This document shows, in pieces, positions 45,794 to 54,475 of a stretch of DNA of 64,000 bases (position 1 is its first letter; each line of letters begins with the position of its first letter). The stretch is from an uncultured Rickettsiales bacterium (GTDB lineage: Bacteria; Pseudomonadota; Alphaproteobacteria; Micavibrionales; GCA-2720935): positions 1 through 64,000 of the forward strand of contig CATLOR010000002.1 in assembly GCA_950054255.1 (NCBI GenBank), read 5' to 3'. The position numbers and the translations under genes were made by a program. Below the pieces are notes generated by a model. It had not been told where the DNA came from. It saw nothing but the letters and a program-made list of their open reading frames with translations, and made no database searches.

Positions 45794-47530
45794 ATGATTT
45801 ATCTTTTGTTAATGAAAAAAAGCTATATTCATTTTATGAAAACAAGTGGGGATGATGATAATACGGTCTTGCTGTCTCTCGAAGATATAAAGAATATCTG
45901 GCTCGAGATAGGCACTTTTGTGCCATATCCAGACGTTTTAGAATTTTATGTTGAACAGAAATCTACACAAGAAAACTGGCCAGATGACGTGAAAGTATCT
46001 GCGATGGATATTGCTTCAAAAATTAAACGTTTTGATAAATCTACAGGTCTTCAAAAGCCGGACTATTTTGTTTTTAATCGTCAATTGATCGAAGAATATA
46101 TTTCTTTTCAGGAAAAGAATAATGATGTTCTTGAAAAACTAGAAGCTGTTAGGTATTGGGGTGATATTGTCAATATGGGCGGTATTAACATTGCCCTATC
46201 TTTAGATACAGACTTTGCTATTGATGAAGATAAATCTGTGCAGGGTATTGAACGTGCCAATAAGTTTATTCGTCTTGTAACAGAGGTTATACAGTTGCGT
46301 TTAAAAGAAGTTGAGGGTGTTAATAACATTTCTTTGTACCGGGAGGGTGGCGATGAAATAGGTGGTTATCTTTTGACAAATGAGCGCTGTGATATGGAGG
46401 CATTAGAAAAAGCTGTGGAGCAGATTAATGAGGATGTAGAGTCTATTGCTAGACAGTTACAACTTAGTAATATTGTTCATAGAAAAAATCCAGATAGACC
46501 AGAGTGCATGGGAGGAGGCTTTGTATCTGCATGTGCTCGTGCAGACTTTGTTCATTTAGGGAGGTCACAAGTGCGACTTGAAAAAGAAGTTGAGAAGAAA
46601 AAGAAAGAGATGTCTCAACAACGCCTTCAAGACTCTGGCAATCAGATGATCAGAAAAATTCCTCAGGAAATGATCCAGAATATTAGTAACATATTCTATC
46701 AAATTGTAGCGGATAAACAGCTTAAGATTGATGATGCTTATGATGTACCATTGCAGATGGATAGTGAGGCACTTAAAGGGCATGTTATTCCTGGTAAGGC
46801 GCGTCATCTTTTCATTGAAGAGTTATTAAACAGACACCCTGATCATCAGCACTTAAATGCTTTTTTTGATCAGCTGCTCCAATCTTATAATCAGAATAGT
46901 CAAACGGGTGTATATAATTTAACGGACGCAGATACCGCAATTATGTTGGCGAGCAAGAACTATCAAGGTAATGGTTATTTTATTATTGCTCAACAGACCA
47001 ATTTTACAGGCATTAATCAAAAATTTGGTCACGAGTTTTGCGATCGCTTTTTTGAGCAGCTATCTGGAAGAATGAAAGAGGTTCTAGATGAACTACATCA
47101 AACGGGCCAATTAAAAGGTGAGTTTGGTATGTTTAATATTGAGGTTCACAATATCGTAACAAAAAATAGTGTAGCAATCATCTTACAGGCGCCTGATCAA
47201 GAGAGCGTTATTCAGATAATAGAGATGTTAAACGAAGACGCGGCTAAGCTTATCAAAAAGCAGGAGTTGGACAAGCTAGATAATCTTAATGATCCTTCTC
47301 GAAAAGGTGTGTTTGTATCTTTTGGTGTGCAGGCTATACCACAGAGTGTATTCCATCCAGGTATAGCAAAAAAGATTAAAGCGGATACAAAAGAGCAGGC
47401 AGAGAAGAATGAAAAAGCCAATGTTGTATTTAACCCAAAGCTAGCCTTTGGTAAAGAAACAACATGTAAACAAATTGAAAAGAAAAGTAATAAATATGAA
47501 CGACGAGCACGACATGGATATAGAAGGTAA
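45794..47530 (+). CDS. Protein with two GGDEF-like domains
   Basis: 578 residues, cytoplasmic. A first GGDEF-like domain ends in the signature LYREGGDEIGGYLL (near residue 184), so cyclase activity is possible. A coiled, charged linker (LEKEVEKKKKEMSQQ) follows. A second domain begins NSQTGVYNLTD and keeps the fold marker GINQKFGHEFCDRFF, but the GGDEF signature is replaced by FNIEVHNI, so it is probably regulatory. The start is uncertain (ATG 45794, 45812 or 45836). The 3' end overlaps the DHH gene, which may act on related nucleotides. Confidence 0.6.
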   Translation: MIYLLLMKKSYIHFMKTSGDDDNTVLLSLEDIKNIWLEIGTFVPYPDVLEFYVEQKSTQENWPDDVKVSAMDIASKIKRFDKSTGLQKPDYFVFNRQLIEEYISFQEKNNDVLEKLEAVRYWGDIVNMGGINIALSLDTDFAIDEDKSVQGIERANKFIRLVTEVIQLRLKEVEGVNNISLYREGGDEIGGYLLTNERCDMEALEKAVEQINEDVESIARQLQLSNIVHRKNPDRPECMGGGFVSACARADFVHLGRSQVRLEKEVEKKKKEMSQQRLQDSGNQMIRKIPQEMIQNISNIFYQIVADKQLKIDDAYDVPLQMDSEALKGHVIPGKARHLFIEELLNRHPDHQHLNAFFDQLLQSYNQNSQTGVYNLTDADTAIMLASKNYQGNGYFIIAQQTNFTGINQKFGHEFCDRFFEQLSGRMKEVLDELHQTGQLKGEFGMFNIEVHNIVTKNSVAIILQAPDQESVIQIIEMLNEDAAKLIKKQELDKLDNLNDPSRKGVFVSFGVQAIPQSVFHPGIAKKIKADTKEQAEKNEKANVVFNPKLAFGKETTCKQIEKKSNKYERRARHGYRR

Positions 47531-48419
47531 GGTGTCTATACTGTATCACTCACCATGTTTAGATGGCTCTCTTTCTGCATGGGCGGCTTACCAGTACTTT
47601 CAAGATAATGCGTCTTATATTCCTGTTGGCCATGATGGCAGTGGAGACGGTTCTTTGTTATTAGAAAAAAAAGATGAAACATTATACTTTTTGGATTATG
47701 CCCCTTCGCTAGAAGGCTTACAAACTTTGTTAGATAATGGGTGTAATGTTCATATTCTAGATCATCATGTTTCAGCTTATAAATCATTGTTAGAAATAGA
47801 GCATCCTAACCTGGTTAAAATGTTTGATCTTAAAAAGTCAGGCGCAGGTTTGAGTTGGGATTATTTTTTGAAAAAAGAGCGTCCTCTTATAATTGATATT
47901 ATTGAAGCCATAGATCTATCGAATGTAGACTTTTTTGAAACACCTGAGCAATTCTTTAGTGTTGCTGCATATTGCGATGCATTGCCTCTGGATAATATTC
48001 ATGTGTTTGATGACATTTATAAAACAATAGAAGATTTTGAGAAAGCCGGCTCAGTACATCGCAATAAAAATTTATTGAAGATCACGGAAGATTCTCAGGG
48101 CCTTAAGATAGTTTCTTTTGGCGATAAAGTTGAAGCATCTTTCCTGAATGTAGATCTTTATCAGCACAGCAGAGAATTGGTTCCTTATATTCGAGAGAAG
48201 ACAGGAATAGATATTGTTTTCATGTGGTGTGTTGATGGAGAAAATTCTGTTCGCCTTAATATCCATTCGGCGGCAAAACCAACAGCTCAAGAGATTTTAA
48301 AACTTATCAAAGAAAAAACAGGCTGTTTAGGGGGAGGGCATGAGTACTCAACGGTTGCACGGATGAATGAGACTCAATTTGATGTGCTTAAACAGTTTTT
48401 AAATTATGTAAGTTCTTGA
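47496..48419 (+). CDS. DHH-family phosphoesterase
   Basis: About 307 residues. Metal motifs: YHSPCLDGSLSAWAA, FLDYAP, ILDHHVSAY (the DHH) and a C-terminal GCLGGGHEYSTVAR (DHHA1-like GGGH). Best compared with nano-RNase/oligoribonuclease-type members such as NrnB, some of which degrade pGpG. It overlaps the double-GGDEF gene by 35 bp, so the pair is co-translated. Start placed at ATG 47496; 47514 is possible. Confidence 0.75.
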   Translation: MNDEHDMDIEGKVSILYHSPCLDGSLSAWAAYQYFQDNASYIPVGHDGSGDGSLLLEKKDETLYFLDYAPSLEGLQTLLDNGCNVHILDHHVSAYKSLLEIEHPNLVKMFDLKKSGAGLSWDYFLKKERPLIIDIIEAIDLSNVDFFETPEQFFSVAAYCDALPLDNIHVFDDIYKTIEDFEKAGSVHRNKNLLKITEDSQGLKIVSFGDKVEASFLNVDLYQHSRELVPYIREKTGIDIVFMWCVDGENSVRLNIHSAAKPTAQEILKLIKEKTGCLGGGHEYSTVARMNETQFDVLKQFLNYVSS

Positions 48420-48423
48420 TCTC

Positions 48424-48606
48424 CGAACTCAAAAATGCGCTCCAGAGACAAATGCTCTATTTGGCTCTCTTTTCTTGGTCTCAGCAGTTCGACGGAATTT
48501 TTGTATGTGGAAACGACCGCTGTGTGCGGGGCTTTAGGGTGGTTTTTCTTTGTTTGGAAAATACAGAGAAGTAAATGGCTGGTTATTCTAGAAACGAACC
48601 AGAGAT
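48424..48606. repeat. 183-bp island repeat, copy A, ending in tRNA-Gln remnant
   Basis: Begins CGAACTCAAAAATGCGC and contains a GAGAC...GTCTC / CGAACT...AGTTCG inverted repeat and a CCGC-TGTGT-GCGG hairpin. It ends in a 31-bp stretch (48576-48606) that on the minus strand reads as a T-arm, a 7-nt acceptor strand and GCCA. It closes the 16.7-kb left segment. It differs from copy A' at 8 bases in its first ~113 bp, then is identical. Short ORFs through it are not convincing genes. Confidence 0.8.
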
Positions 48607-48676
48607 CGGTTTTGTTTGTCATTCATTGTTCCTTTTTGATTGTCTGAAAACAAAAAAAATGTAAAAATCCACAGCA

Positions 48677-49102
48677 ATGAAAAAATATATTCTTATGCTT
48701 TTGATTCTATTGCTTGCATTGCCAATGTTAACGCCTTGGTTACCGCATAGCTTTACGCATGATTTCCATCATTATCAAATGGAGCATCATGTACAAAATG
48801 AAGCAGGACACAGCCACACGACGGTAAAAGGATTATCTCAAGATGAAAACCATGCGTTTCATATTGATGTTTTAACGTATTTTGATGATTACCTTCATGT
48901 TGATTTGTTAAATGCGACACAAGTTTCTTTTGATGCCCCACAAGATACGTTTCAAGATTTAGACTATGTTGTTCCGACATTCCTTGAAAATAACAAGGGG
49001 TATGTAACGGCCTTTTATAAGATTTCTGCACCGCCAGATTATCAAGATCGGCGAGTAGAAAAAACGTCCCTCTATCTATCAACACAGAGACTTCGGATTT
49101 AA
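48677..49102 (+). CDS. Histidine-rich exported protein (copy 1)
   Basis: 141 residues. An N-terminal hydrophobic signal segment (ILMLLILLLALPMLTPWLP) is followed by a His-rich stretch (HSFTHDFHHYQMEHH) and HSHTTVKG. The rest is acidic and beta-like. Likely periplasmic or membrane-anchored; metal binding is inferred from the histidines. No family recognised. A stem (CTTCGGAT/ATCCGAGG) with a T-run at 49091-49127 follows and may attenuate transcription into the HupE gene. Confidence 0.65.
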   Translation: MKKYILMLLILLLALPMLTPWLPHSFTHDFHHYQMEHHVQNEAGHSHTTVKGLSQDENHAFHIDVLTYFDDYLHVDLLNATQVSFDAPQDTFQDLDYVVPTFLENNKGYVTAFYKISAPPDYQDRRVEKTSLYLSTQRLRI

Positions 49103-49183
49103 AGACATTTTTTATCCGAGGCTTTTTGATGCCTCCATTTTAGTTAATAAAAAAAGCAACTTCTATAGAAATGGAGAATAAAT

Positions 49184-49906
49184 ATGTTGCAAATATTAAA
49201 TGTAAAAACAACAAAAGACCGCCTGTATATGCTTATAGGTTTATCTTTAATGTTGATCGGACTATTTGGTATTCCAGAGGCTCTTGCTCATGGAATTACA
49301 ACAGGTGATAAAGGGTATGTCTCTCAGATAACGGGGGTACAGCCAATACCGTTTATTTACCTTGGTGCAAAGCACATGATGACAGGATATGACCACCTGT
49401 TATTCTTATTAGGTGTTATCTTTTTCCTTTATCGTTTAAAGGATGTAACACTTTATGTGACTTTGTTTGCTGTGGGGCATGTGGTGACACTGCTTTCTGG
49501 CGTTTTAATGGAGATCAGCATTAGTGCCTATATCATTGATGCCATCATTGGTTTCTCAGTCGTCTATAAAGCACTTGATAATATGGGTGCGTTCCAAAGA
49601 TGGTTCGGATTTCAACCTGATACAAAGATTGCCACATTTGGTTTCGGTCTTATTCACGGTTTTGGTTTAGCGACTAAAATCCTTGAATATGATATGTCAC
49701 CTGATGGGCTTCTGGCGAATTTGATTTACTTCAACATCGGTGTTGAAATTGGTCAAATTCTGGCTTTGGTTGTGATCTTGATTGCTATTACATATTGGAG
49801 AAAAACAAACAGTTTCATGAAGCAAGCCTATAGTGCGAATGCCTTTATGATGATGTTAGGCTTCTTGCTTATGTTCTATCAAATCACAGGCTATATCGTT
49901 CAATAA
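49184..49906 (+). CDS. HupE/UreJ-family membrane protein (copy 1)
   Basis: 240 residues, about seven hydrophobic segments. HupE/UreJ_2 features: YLGAKHMMTGYDHLLFLLGVIFFLY and the later FGFGLIHGFGLA, with conserved His/Asp residues within membrane segments. HupE and UreJ are nickel or metal permease-like proteins of hydrogenase and urease clusters; neither enzyme is present here, so the substrate may differ. GGAG stands before the ATG. The small His-tailed genes that follow probably work with it. Confidence 0.82.
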   Translation: MLQILNVKTTKDRLYMLIGLSLMLIGLFGIPEALAHGITTGDKGYVSQITGVQPIPFIYLGAKHMMTGYDHLLFLLGVIFFLYRLKDVTLYVTLFAVGHVVTLLSGVLMEISISAYIIDAIIGFSVVYKALDNMGAFQRWFGFQPDTKIATFGFGLIHGFGLATKILEYDMSPDGLLANLIYFNIGVEIGQILALVVILIAITYWRKTNSFMKQAYSANAFMMMLGFLLMFYQITGYIVQ

Positions 49907-49929
49907 TTTTAAAATAAGGAGATTAAATC

Positions 49930-50274
49930 ATGTATAACTCAAATACACCTACGAACGAAGATTTACCATCAACAGGTAAATTAATTAAATCAACTATCAT
50001 CGCCGTAATTGTGGCTGGTATTTTACTTATAACTGTTGTCATGCCATCTGAATATGGTATTGATCCTACAGGTATGGGGCAAGTGCTAGGCTTGACTGAG
50101 ATGGGAGATATAAAAACATCATTAGCGGAAGAAGCGGCAGCAGATGCAATTGCTCATGCTCCATCTGCTCTTGATGAAATTGAGATTGAATTGGAGGTTG
50201 AAGCTGAGGCTATTCCTTCTCAATCATCTCAAGGCGGTCATCGTCACGGCAGTGGTAGTTACCATCATCATTAA
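49930..50274 (+). CDS. Single-pass membrane anchor protein with His-rich tail (copy 1)
   Basis: 114 residues: one membrane helix (IIAVIVAGILLITVVMP), an acidic, alanine-rich middle and a C-terminal GGHRHGSGSYHHH. AAGGAG lies upstream, and the gene begins 23 bp after the HupE stop. The tail suggests metal capture on one side of the membrane. Homologues are usually labelled transmembrane anchor protein without function. Confidence 0.7.
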   Translation: MYNSNTPTNEDLPSTGKLIKSTIIAVIVAGILLITVVMPSEYGIDPTGMGQVLGLTEMGDIKTSLAEEAAADAIAHAPSALDEIEIELEVEAEAIPSQSSQGGHRHGSGSYHHH

Positions 50275-50291
50275 ACAGGAGGAGAATAGAG

Positions 50292-50432
50292 ATGAAAAAA
50301 TTTCTAAAACCAGAAATACTTGTTCCTTTATTAATTGTTGTAGCTGTATTAGCACTCGTTGTATATAGTGGATCTGGAGGTGATATGTCACTTGGCGGAC
50401 ATACTCACGGTGGCAGTACCCATACACATTAA
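50292..50432 (+). CDS. 46-residue membrane peptide with His tail (copy 1)
   Basis: One helix (ILVPLLIVVAVLALVVYSG) and a His-rich end (GGHTHGGSTHTH). AGGAGGAG precedes the ATG, 17 bp after the previous stop. It looks like a miniature version of the upstream anchor protein. Found by reading the gap directly. Confidence 0.7.
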   Translation: MKKFLKPEILVPLLIVVAVLALVVYSGSGGDMSLGGHTHGGSTHTH

Positions 50433-50447
50433 TAAAAGGAAATAAAG

Positions 50448-50786
50448 ATGATTTTTACCGCGTTTAAAGCCATTGTGGCAACATCCGTTATTGTTTTTGC
50501 TTCATGGTTAGCGGGTAAAAAACCAGAGTTGGCGGGGTTTATAACAGCCCTGCCACTTGTTTCTATTATAGCAATAGCTTTCGCTTACACTCAGCATGGA
50601 GATGTAAGTAATACAGCGCAATATGCGCGTAGTATCATTATAGCCGTACCAATATCATGGTTGTTTTTTGTACCATTCTTTTTTATAGAAAAATTCAATA
50701 TGAATTTCTGGCTAAGCTGGTCAATAGGTCTTGTACTTTTAATTGCGGGATATTACATCCATCAATGGATTCTCAAATTGTTTTAA
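50448..50786 (+). CDS. DUF3147-like membrane protein (copy 1)
   Basis: 112 residues, four predicted helices, with a pattern near the start (SWLAGKKPELAGFITALPLVS) typical of DUF3147/GlpM-like proteins. AAAGGA precedes the ATG. Last gene of the HupE module; function unknown. Confidence 0.7.
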   Translation: MIFTAFKAIVATSVIVFASWLAGKKPELAGFITALPLVSIIAIAFAYTQHGDVSNTAQYARSIIIAVPISWLFFVPFFFIEKFNMNFWLSWSIGLVLLIAGYYIHQWILKLF

Positions 50787-50809
50787 ACATATAAACAAAA
50801 GTTATTCCT

Positions 50810-50992
50810 CGAACTCAAAAATGCGCTCCAGAGACAAATGCGATATTTGGCTCTTTTTTCTTAGTCTCTGTAGTTCGACGGAATTTTTTTATGTGGAAAT
50901 GACCGCTGTGTGCGGGGCTTTGGGGCGTTTTTTATTTTTTAGGGAAGTAAAAAAATGTAAATGGCTGGGTATTCTAGAAACGAACCAGAGAT
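50810..50992. repeat. 183-bp island repeat, copy B, ending in tRNA-Gln remnant
   Basis: Same length and layout as copy A, with CAGAGAC...GTCTCTG and CGAACT...AGTTCG arms. The remnant at 50962-50992 encodes, on the minus strand, a T-arm TCTGG-TTCGTTT-CTAGA, then ATACCCA and GCCA. It closes HupE module 1 and precedes the AbiE module. Confidence 0.8.
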
Positions 50993-51027
50993 GATGATTG
51001 TGATTTGGTTTTATATTTCTTTTATTA

Positions 51028-51044
51028 GCGGCGCATTTCGCCGC
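51028..51044. promoter_or_regulatory. AbiE operator, upstream inverted repeat
   Basis: GCGGCG-CATTT-CGCCGC, a GC-rich inverted repeat in AT-rich DNA. With the second repeat 73 bp downstream (centre to centre, about seven helical turns) it brackets a likely -10 (TATAGT, 51077-51082). Confidence 0.6.
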
Positions 51045-51096
51045 ATTATTTTATTTTATTAAACCATAGAATATGTTATAGTTTAAGGGTGTTGTT

Positions 51097-51121
51097 AATT
51101 GCGGCGCCTTTCGCCGCAATT
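51097..51121. promoter_or_regulatory. AbiE operator, downstream inverted repeat
   Basis: AATTGCGGCG-CCTTT-CGCCGCAATT, a 10-bp-arm inverted repeat sharing its core with the upstream one. AbiEi antitoxins are known to bind paired inverted repeats and repress their own operon, so this is the expected arrangement. Confidence 0.65.
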
Positions 51122-51158
51122 GTTGGCCAATAAAAACCATAGGCTGAATGAGAATATT

Positions 51159-51998
51159 ATGACAAAAAAGAAACAACAATCAATTCATGAATTAGTGCCT
51201 TATGGGTTACTGGCGTCTCGAAAATGGCTCAAAGAACGGGGGGTGAAAAGGCATACTTTAGATAATTGGGTAAAGAGTGGACAGCTAGTTTCTATTTACC
51301 ACGGGGTATATACACAGCCCCATGCGAAAATAACATGGGAAGGGATTGTTTGTTCTCTACAAAGAATGGGTATAGGGCTGTTCCCTGGTGGTATAACGGT
51401 TTTTCATTTAAATGGAGACGGACATTTTTTGGAAATGAAAAAGCAGAAGATTGTATATTTATATGGGCACTCTAAGTTACCAAATTGGGTGAATACGGTT
51501 TTAGCAGACATCAAATTTGTTCAGCGCGATGATAGGAAGATAAATTATAACTCAGGCTATGTTAATCATAAATATAAAGCAAAACACAAGATGGTTCTCA
51601 ATAATGACCCATTGGATTATGGGTTTAGAACTGAAGTGCCGTGGTGGGGATCTGATGATTGGCCTTTGACAGTTTCGACTAAAGAACGAGCGTTGTTCGA
51701 AGTGCTTTTGGATGTTCCGAATAATATATCTTTTGAATATGTGGATACTCTTATGCAGGGGTTAGTAAGTCTTTCTCCCCGTCGATTAAATAAATTATTG
51801 GAAGCCTGTCAAAGTATAAAGGTTCGTCGTTTATTTCTGTGGTTCTCGGAGCGACATAATCATGTGTGGTTGAAGAAAATAGATATGGATAAATTTAGCA
51901 TGCAGAATGGTGAGCTTGGCCATGGCAAAAGAATGTTAGTTAAAGGCGGAAGACTGGACTCTAAATATCTTATTACTGTTCCTGAGGAAATGAAATGA
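51159..51998 (+). CDS. abiEi: AbiEi-family antitoxin of type IV TA system
   Basis: About 279 residues from ATG 51159. N-terminal winged-helix region (ASRKWLKERGVKRHTLDNWV ... GVYTQPH) and a C-terminal antitoxin domain. AbiEi represses its own promoter through the N-terminal domain and counters the toxin through the C-terminal one. The annotated extension upstream to a TTG would run through the operator repeat. Stop overlaps the toxin start (ATGA). Confidence 0.88.
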   Translation: MTKKKQQSIHELVPYGLLASRKWLKERGVKRHTLDNWVKSGQLVSIYHGVYTQPHAKITWEGIVCSLQRMGIGLFPGGITVFHLNGDGHFLEMKKQKIVYLYGHSKLPNWVNTVLADIKFVQRDDRKINYNSGYVNHKYKAKHKMVLNNDPLDYGFRTEVPWWGSDDWPLTVSTKERALFEVLLDVPNNISFEYVDTLMQGLVSLSPRRLNKLLEACQSIKVRRLFLWFSERHNHVWLKKIDMDKFSMQNGELGHGKRMLVKGGRLDSKYLITVPEEMK

Positions 51999-52909
51999 TT
52001 GAAAGCACGTATTACTACAGACAAGTTGAATTGTTGTTGAAGATCTTGCCATTGGTGGCTCAGGAAGAGTGCTTTGCTTTAAAAGGAGGGACGGCAATTA
52101 ATTTATTTATAAGAGATTTACCTCGTTTGTCCGTTGATATTGACTTGGTTTATTTGCCTTTGGAGAGCCGGGGTGATGCTCTTGTTAATGCAAATGAGGC
52201 TTTGAACAGAATTATAGAACGAGTAGAAAAGATTAATGCCAAAGCATTTCACACTAAGCTAGAAGATTCTTCTTTGAGAATTATAATTCAACAAAATGAT
52301 GTTTCTATTAAATTAGAACTATCGCCAGTTATGAGGGGTGTTGTTTTCCCACCAGAAAACAGAGAAGTGAGAGAGAGTGTTGAAGATGAGTTTGGTTATG
52401 TGGAGATGTTGGTTACATCATTTGAAGATTTATACGCGGGAAAAATGTGCGCAGCTTTAGACCGACAACATCCTAGAGATTTATACGACATTAAAACATT
52501 GTTAGAGAATGAAGGTTTGAGTGATCGTTTAAGAAAAACATTTTTGGTTTATTTGATTAGCCACCATCGTCCTATTTCTGAAGTTCTATTTCCGAAGTTG
52601 AAAACAAATATTCGAGATAAGTATAATGCAGAATTTGAAAATATGAGTAAAGATGAGGTTAGTATTGAAGAGTTAGAAGCTACTTTTTATGGGCTTGTTC
52701 ATCAAATACATGATGGTTTAAGTGATGATGAAAAAGCATTTTTGCTTTCATTTAAGGGGCGAAACCCTGATTGGTCATTGTTAGGCTTGAATGGTGTTCA
52801 AGATTTGCCAGCAGTAAAATGGAAGCTAATTAATTTGAATAAAATGTCAGATGAAAGTCATCAGCTAGCTCTTGATAGCTTGAAATCACGTCTTTTGAAT
52901 GGGGGGTAG
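51995..52909 (+). CDS. abiEii: AbiEii-family nucleotidyltransferase toxin
   Basis: 304 residues. The AbiEii motif is LKGGTAINLFIRDLPRLSVDIDLVYL (G-G-T...S-x-D-I-D), then VKLELSP-type and LYAGKMCAALDRQHPRDLYDI. Members transfer nucleotides to tRNA ends and block growth, giving abortive phage defence. Translation is coupled to the antitoxin. It lies alone between two island repeats, so the TA pair is the entire cargo of this segment. Confidence 0.9.
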   Translation: MIESTYYYRQVELLLKILPLVAQEECFALKGGTAINLFIRDLPRLSVDIDLVYLPLESRGDALVNANEALNRIIERVEKINAKAFHTKLEDSSLRIIIQQNDVSIKLELSPVMRGVVFPPENREVRESVEDEFGYVEMLVTSFEDLYAGKMCAALDRQHPRDLYDIKTLLENEGLSDRLRKTFLVYLISHHRPISEVLFPKLKTNIRDKYNAEFENMSKDEVSIEELEATFYGLVHQIHDGLSDDEKAFLLSFKGRNPDWSLLGLNGVQDLPAVKWKLINLNKMSDESHQLALDSLKSRLLNGG

Positions 52910-52969
52910 TAAATGCTTTGAAGATTCAATTTTAATTAGGGAGCTTTAGATTGCTTGAGATAATTTTGC

Positions 52970-53152
52970 CGAACTCAAAAATGTGCTTCAGAGACAAATG
53001 CGATATTTGGCTCTTTTTTCTTGGTCTCAGCAGTTCGACGGAATTTTTATATGTGGAAATGACCGCTGTGTGCGGGGCTTTGGGGTGGTTTTTCTTTGTT
53101 TGGAAAATACAGAGAAGTAAATGGCTGGTTATTCTAGAAACGAACCAGAGAT
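52970..53152. repeat. 183-bp island repeat, copy A', ending in tRNA-Gln remnant
   Basis: From 53083 it matches copy A exactly; its first ~113 bp are mosaic between copies A and B. The remnant at 53122-53152 equals that of copy A. It closes the AbiE module and precedes HupE module 2. Confidence 0.8.
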
Positions 53153-53222
53153 CGGTTTTGTTTGTCATTCATTGTTCCTTTTTGATTGTCTGAAAACAAA
53201 AAAAATGTAAAAATCCACAGCA

Positions 53223-53648
53223 ATGAAAAAATATATTCTTATGCTTTTGATTCTATTGCTTGCATTGCCAATGTTAACGCCTTGGTTACCGCATAGCTTT
53301 ACGCATGATTTCCATCATTATCAAATGGAGCATCATGTACAAAATGAAGCAGGACACAGCCACACGACGGTAAAAGGATTATCTCAAGATGAAAACCATG
53401 CGTTTCATATTGATGTTTTAACGTATTTTGATGATTACCTTCATGTTGATTTGTTAAATGCGACACAAGTTTCTTTTGATGCCCCACAAGATACGTTTCA
53501 AGATTTAGACTATGTTGTTCCGACATTCCTTGAAAATAACAAGGGGTATGTAACGGCCTTTTATAAGATTTCTGCACCGCCAGATTATCAAGATCGGCGA
53601 GTAGAAAAAACGTCCCTCTATCTATCAACACAGAGACTTCGGATTTAA
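53223..53648 (+). CDS. Histidine-rich exported protein (copy 2)
   Basis: Protein identical to that at 48677-49102: signal segment, HSFTHDFHHYQMEHH cluster, 141 residues. Upstream sequence is also identical back to 53083, so both copies should be expressed alike. Confidence 0.65.
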   Translation: MKKYILMLLILLLALPMLTPWLPHSFTHDFHHYQMEHHVQNEAGHSHTTVKGLSQDENHAFHIDVLTYFDDYLHVDLLNATQVSFDAPQDTFQDLDYVVPTFLENNKGYVTAFYKISAPPDYQDRRVEKTSLYLSTQRLRI

Positions 53649-53729
53649 AGACATTTTTTATCCGAGGCTTTTTGATGCCTCCATTTTAGTTAATAAAAAA
53701 AGCAACTTCTATAGAAATGGAGAATAAAT

Positions 53730-54452
53730 ATGTTGCAAATATTAAATGTAAAAACAACAAAAGACCGCCTGTATATGCTTATAGGTTTATCTTTAATGTT
53801 GATCGGACTATTTGGTATTCCAGAGGCTCTTGCTCATGGAATTACAACAGGTGATAAAGGGTATGTCTCTCAGATAACGGGGGTACAGCCAATACCGTTT
53901 ATTTACCTTGGTGCAAAGCACATGATGACAGGATATGACCACCTGTTATTCTTATTAGGTGTTATCTTTTTCCTTTATCGTTTAAAGGATGTAACACTTT
54001 ATGTGACTTTGTTTGCTGTGGGGCATGTGGTGACACTGCTTTCTGGCGTTTTAATGGAGATCAGCATTAGTGCCTATATCATTGATGCCATCATTGGTTT
54101 CTCAGTCGTCTATAAAGCACTTGATAATATGGGTGCGTTCCAAAGATGGTTCGGATTTCAACCTGATACAAAGATTGCCACATTTGGTTTCGGTCTTATT
54201 CACGGTTTTGGTTTAGCGACTAAAATCCTTGAATATGATATGTCACCTGATGGGCTTCTGGCGAATTTGATTTACTTCAACATCGGTGTTGAAATTGGTC
54301 AAATTCTGGCTTTGGTTGTGATCTTGATTGCTATTACATATTGGAGAAAAACAAACAGTTTCATGAAGCAAGCCTATAGTGCGAATGCCTTTATGATGAT
54401 GTTAGGCTTCTTGCTTATGTTCTATCAAATCACAGGCTATATCGTTCAATAA
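53730..54452 (+). CDS. HupE/UreJ-family membrane protein (copy 2)
   Basis: Identical in protein sequence to the gene at 49184-49906. The absence of any difference means the duplication is recent or is kept uniform by gene conversion. Confidence 0.82.
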   Translation: MLQILNVKTTKDRLYMLIGLSLMLIGLFGIPEALAHGITTGDKGYVSQITGVQPIPFIYLGAKHMMTGYDHLLFLLGVIFFLYRLKDVTLYVTLFAVGHVVTLLSGVLMEISISAYIIDAIIGFSVVYKALDNMGAFQRWFGFQPDTKIATFGFGLIHGFGLATKILEYDMSPDGLLANLIYFNIGVEIGQILALVVILIAITYWRKTNSFMKQAYSANAFMMMLGFLLMFYQITGYIVQ

Positions 54453-54475
54453 TTTTAAAATAAGGAGATTAAATC

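Larger units (their letters stand above)
48537..50969. repeat. 2433-bp duplicated block, copy 1
   Basis: Appears identical to 53083-55515 at a constant offset of 4546 bp, including five ORFs and their spacers. Identity begins inside repeat A and ends inside the tRNA-Gln 3' core (TGGCTGGG). I compared the sequences by eye, so isolated mismatches could have been missed. Confidence 0.85.
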
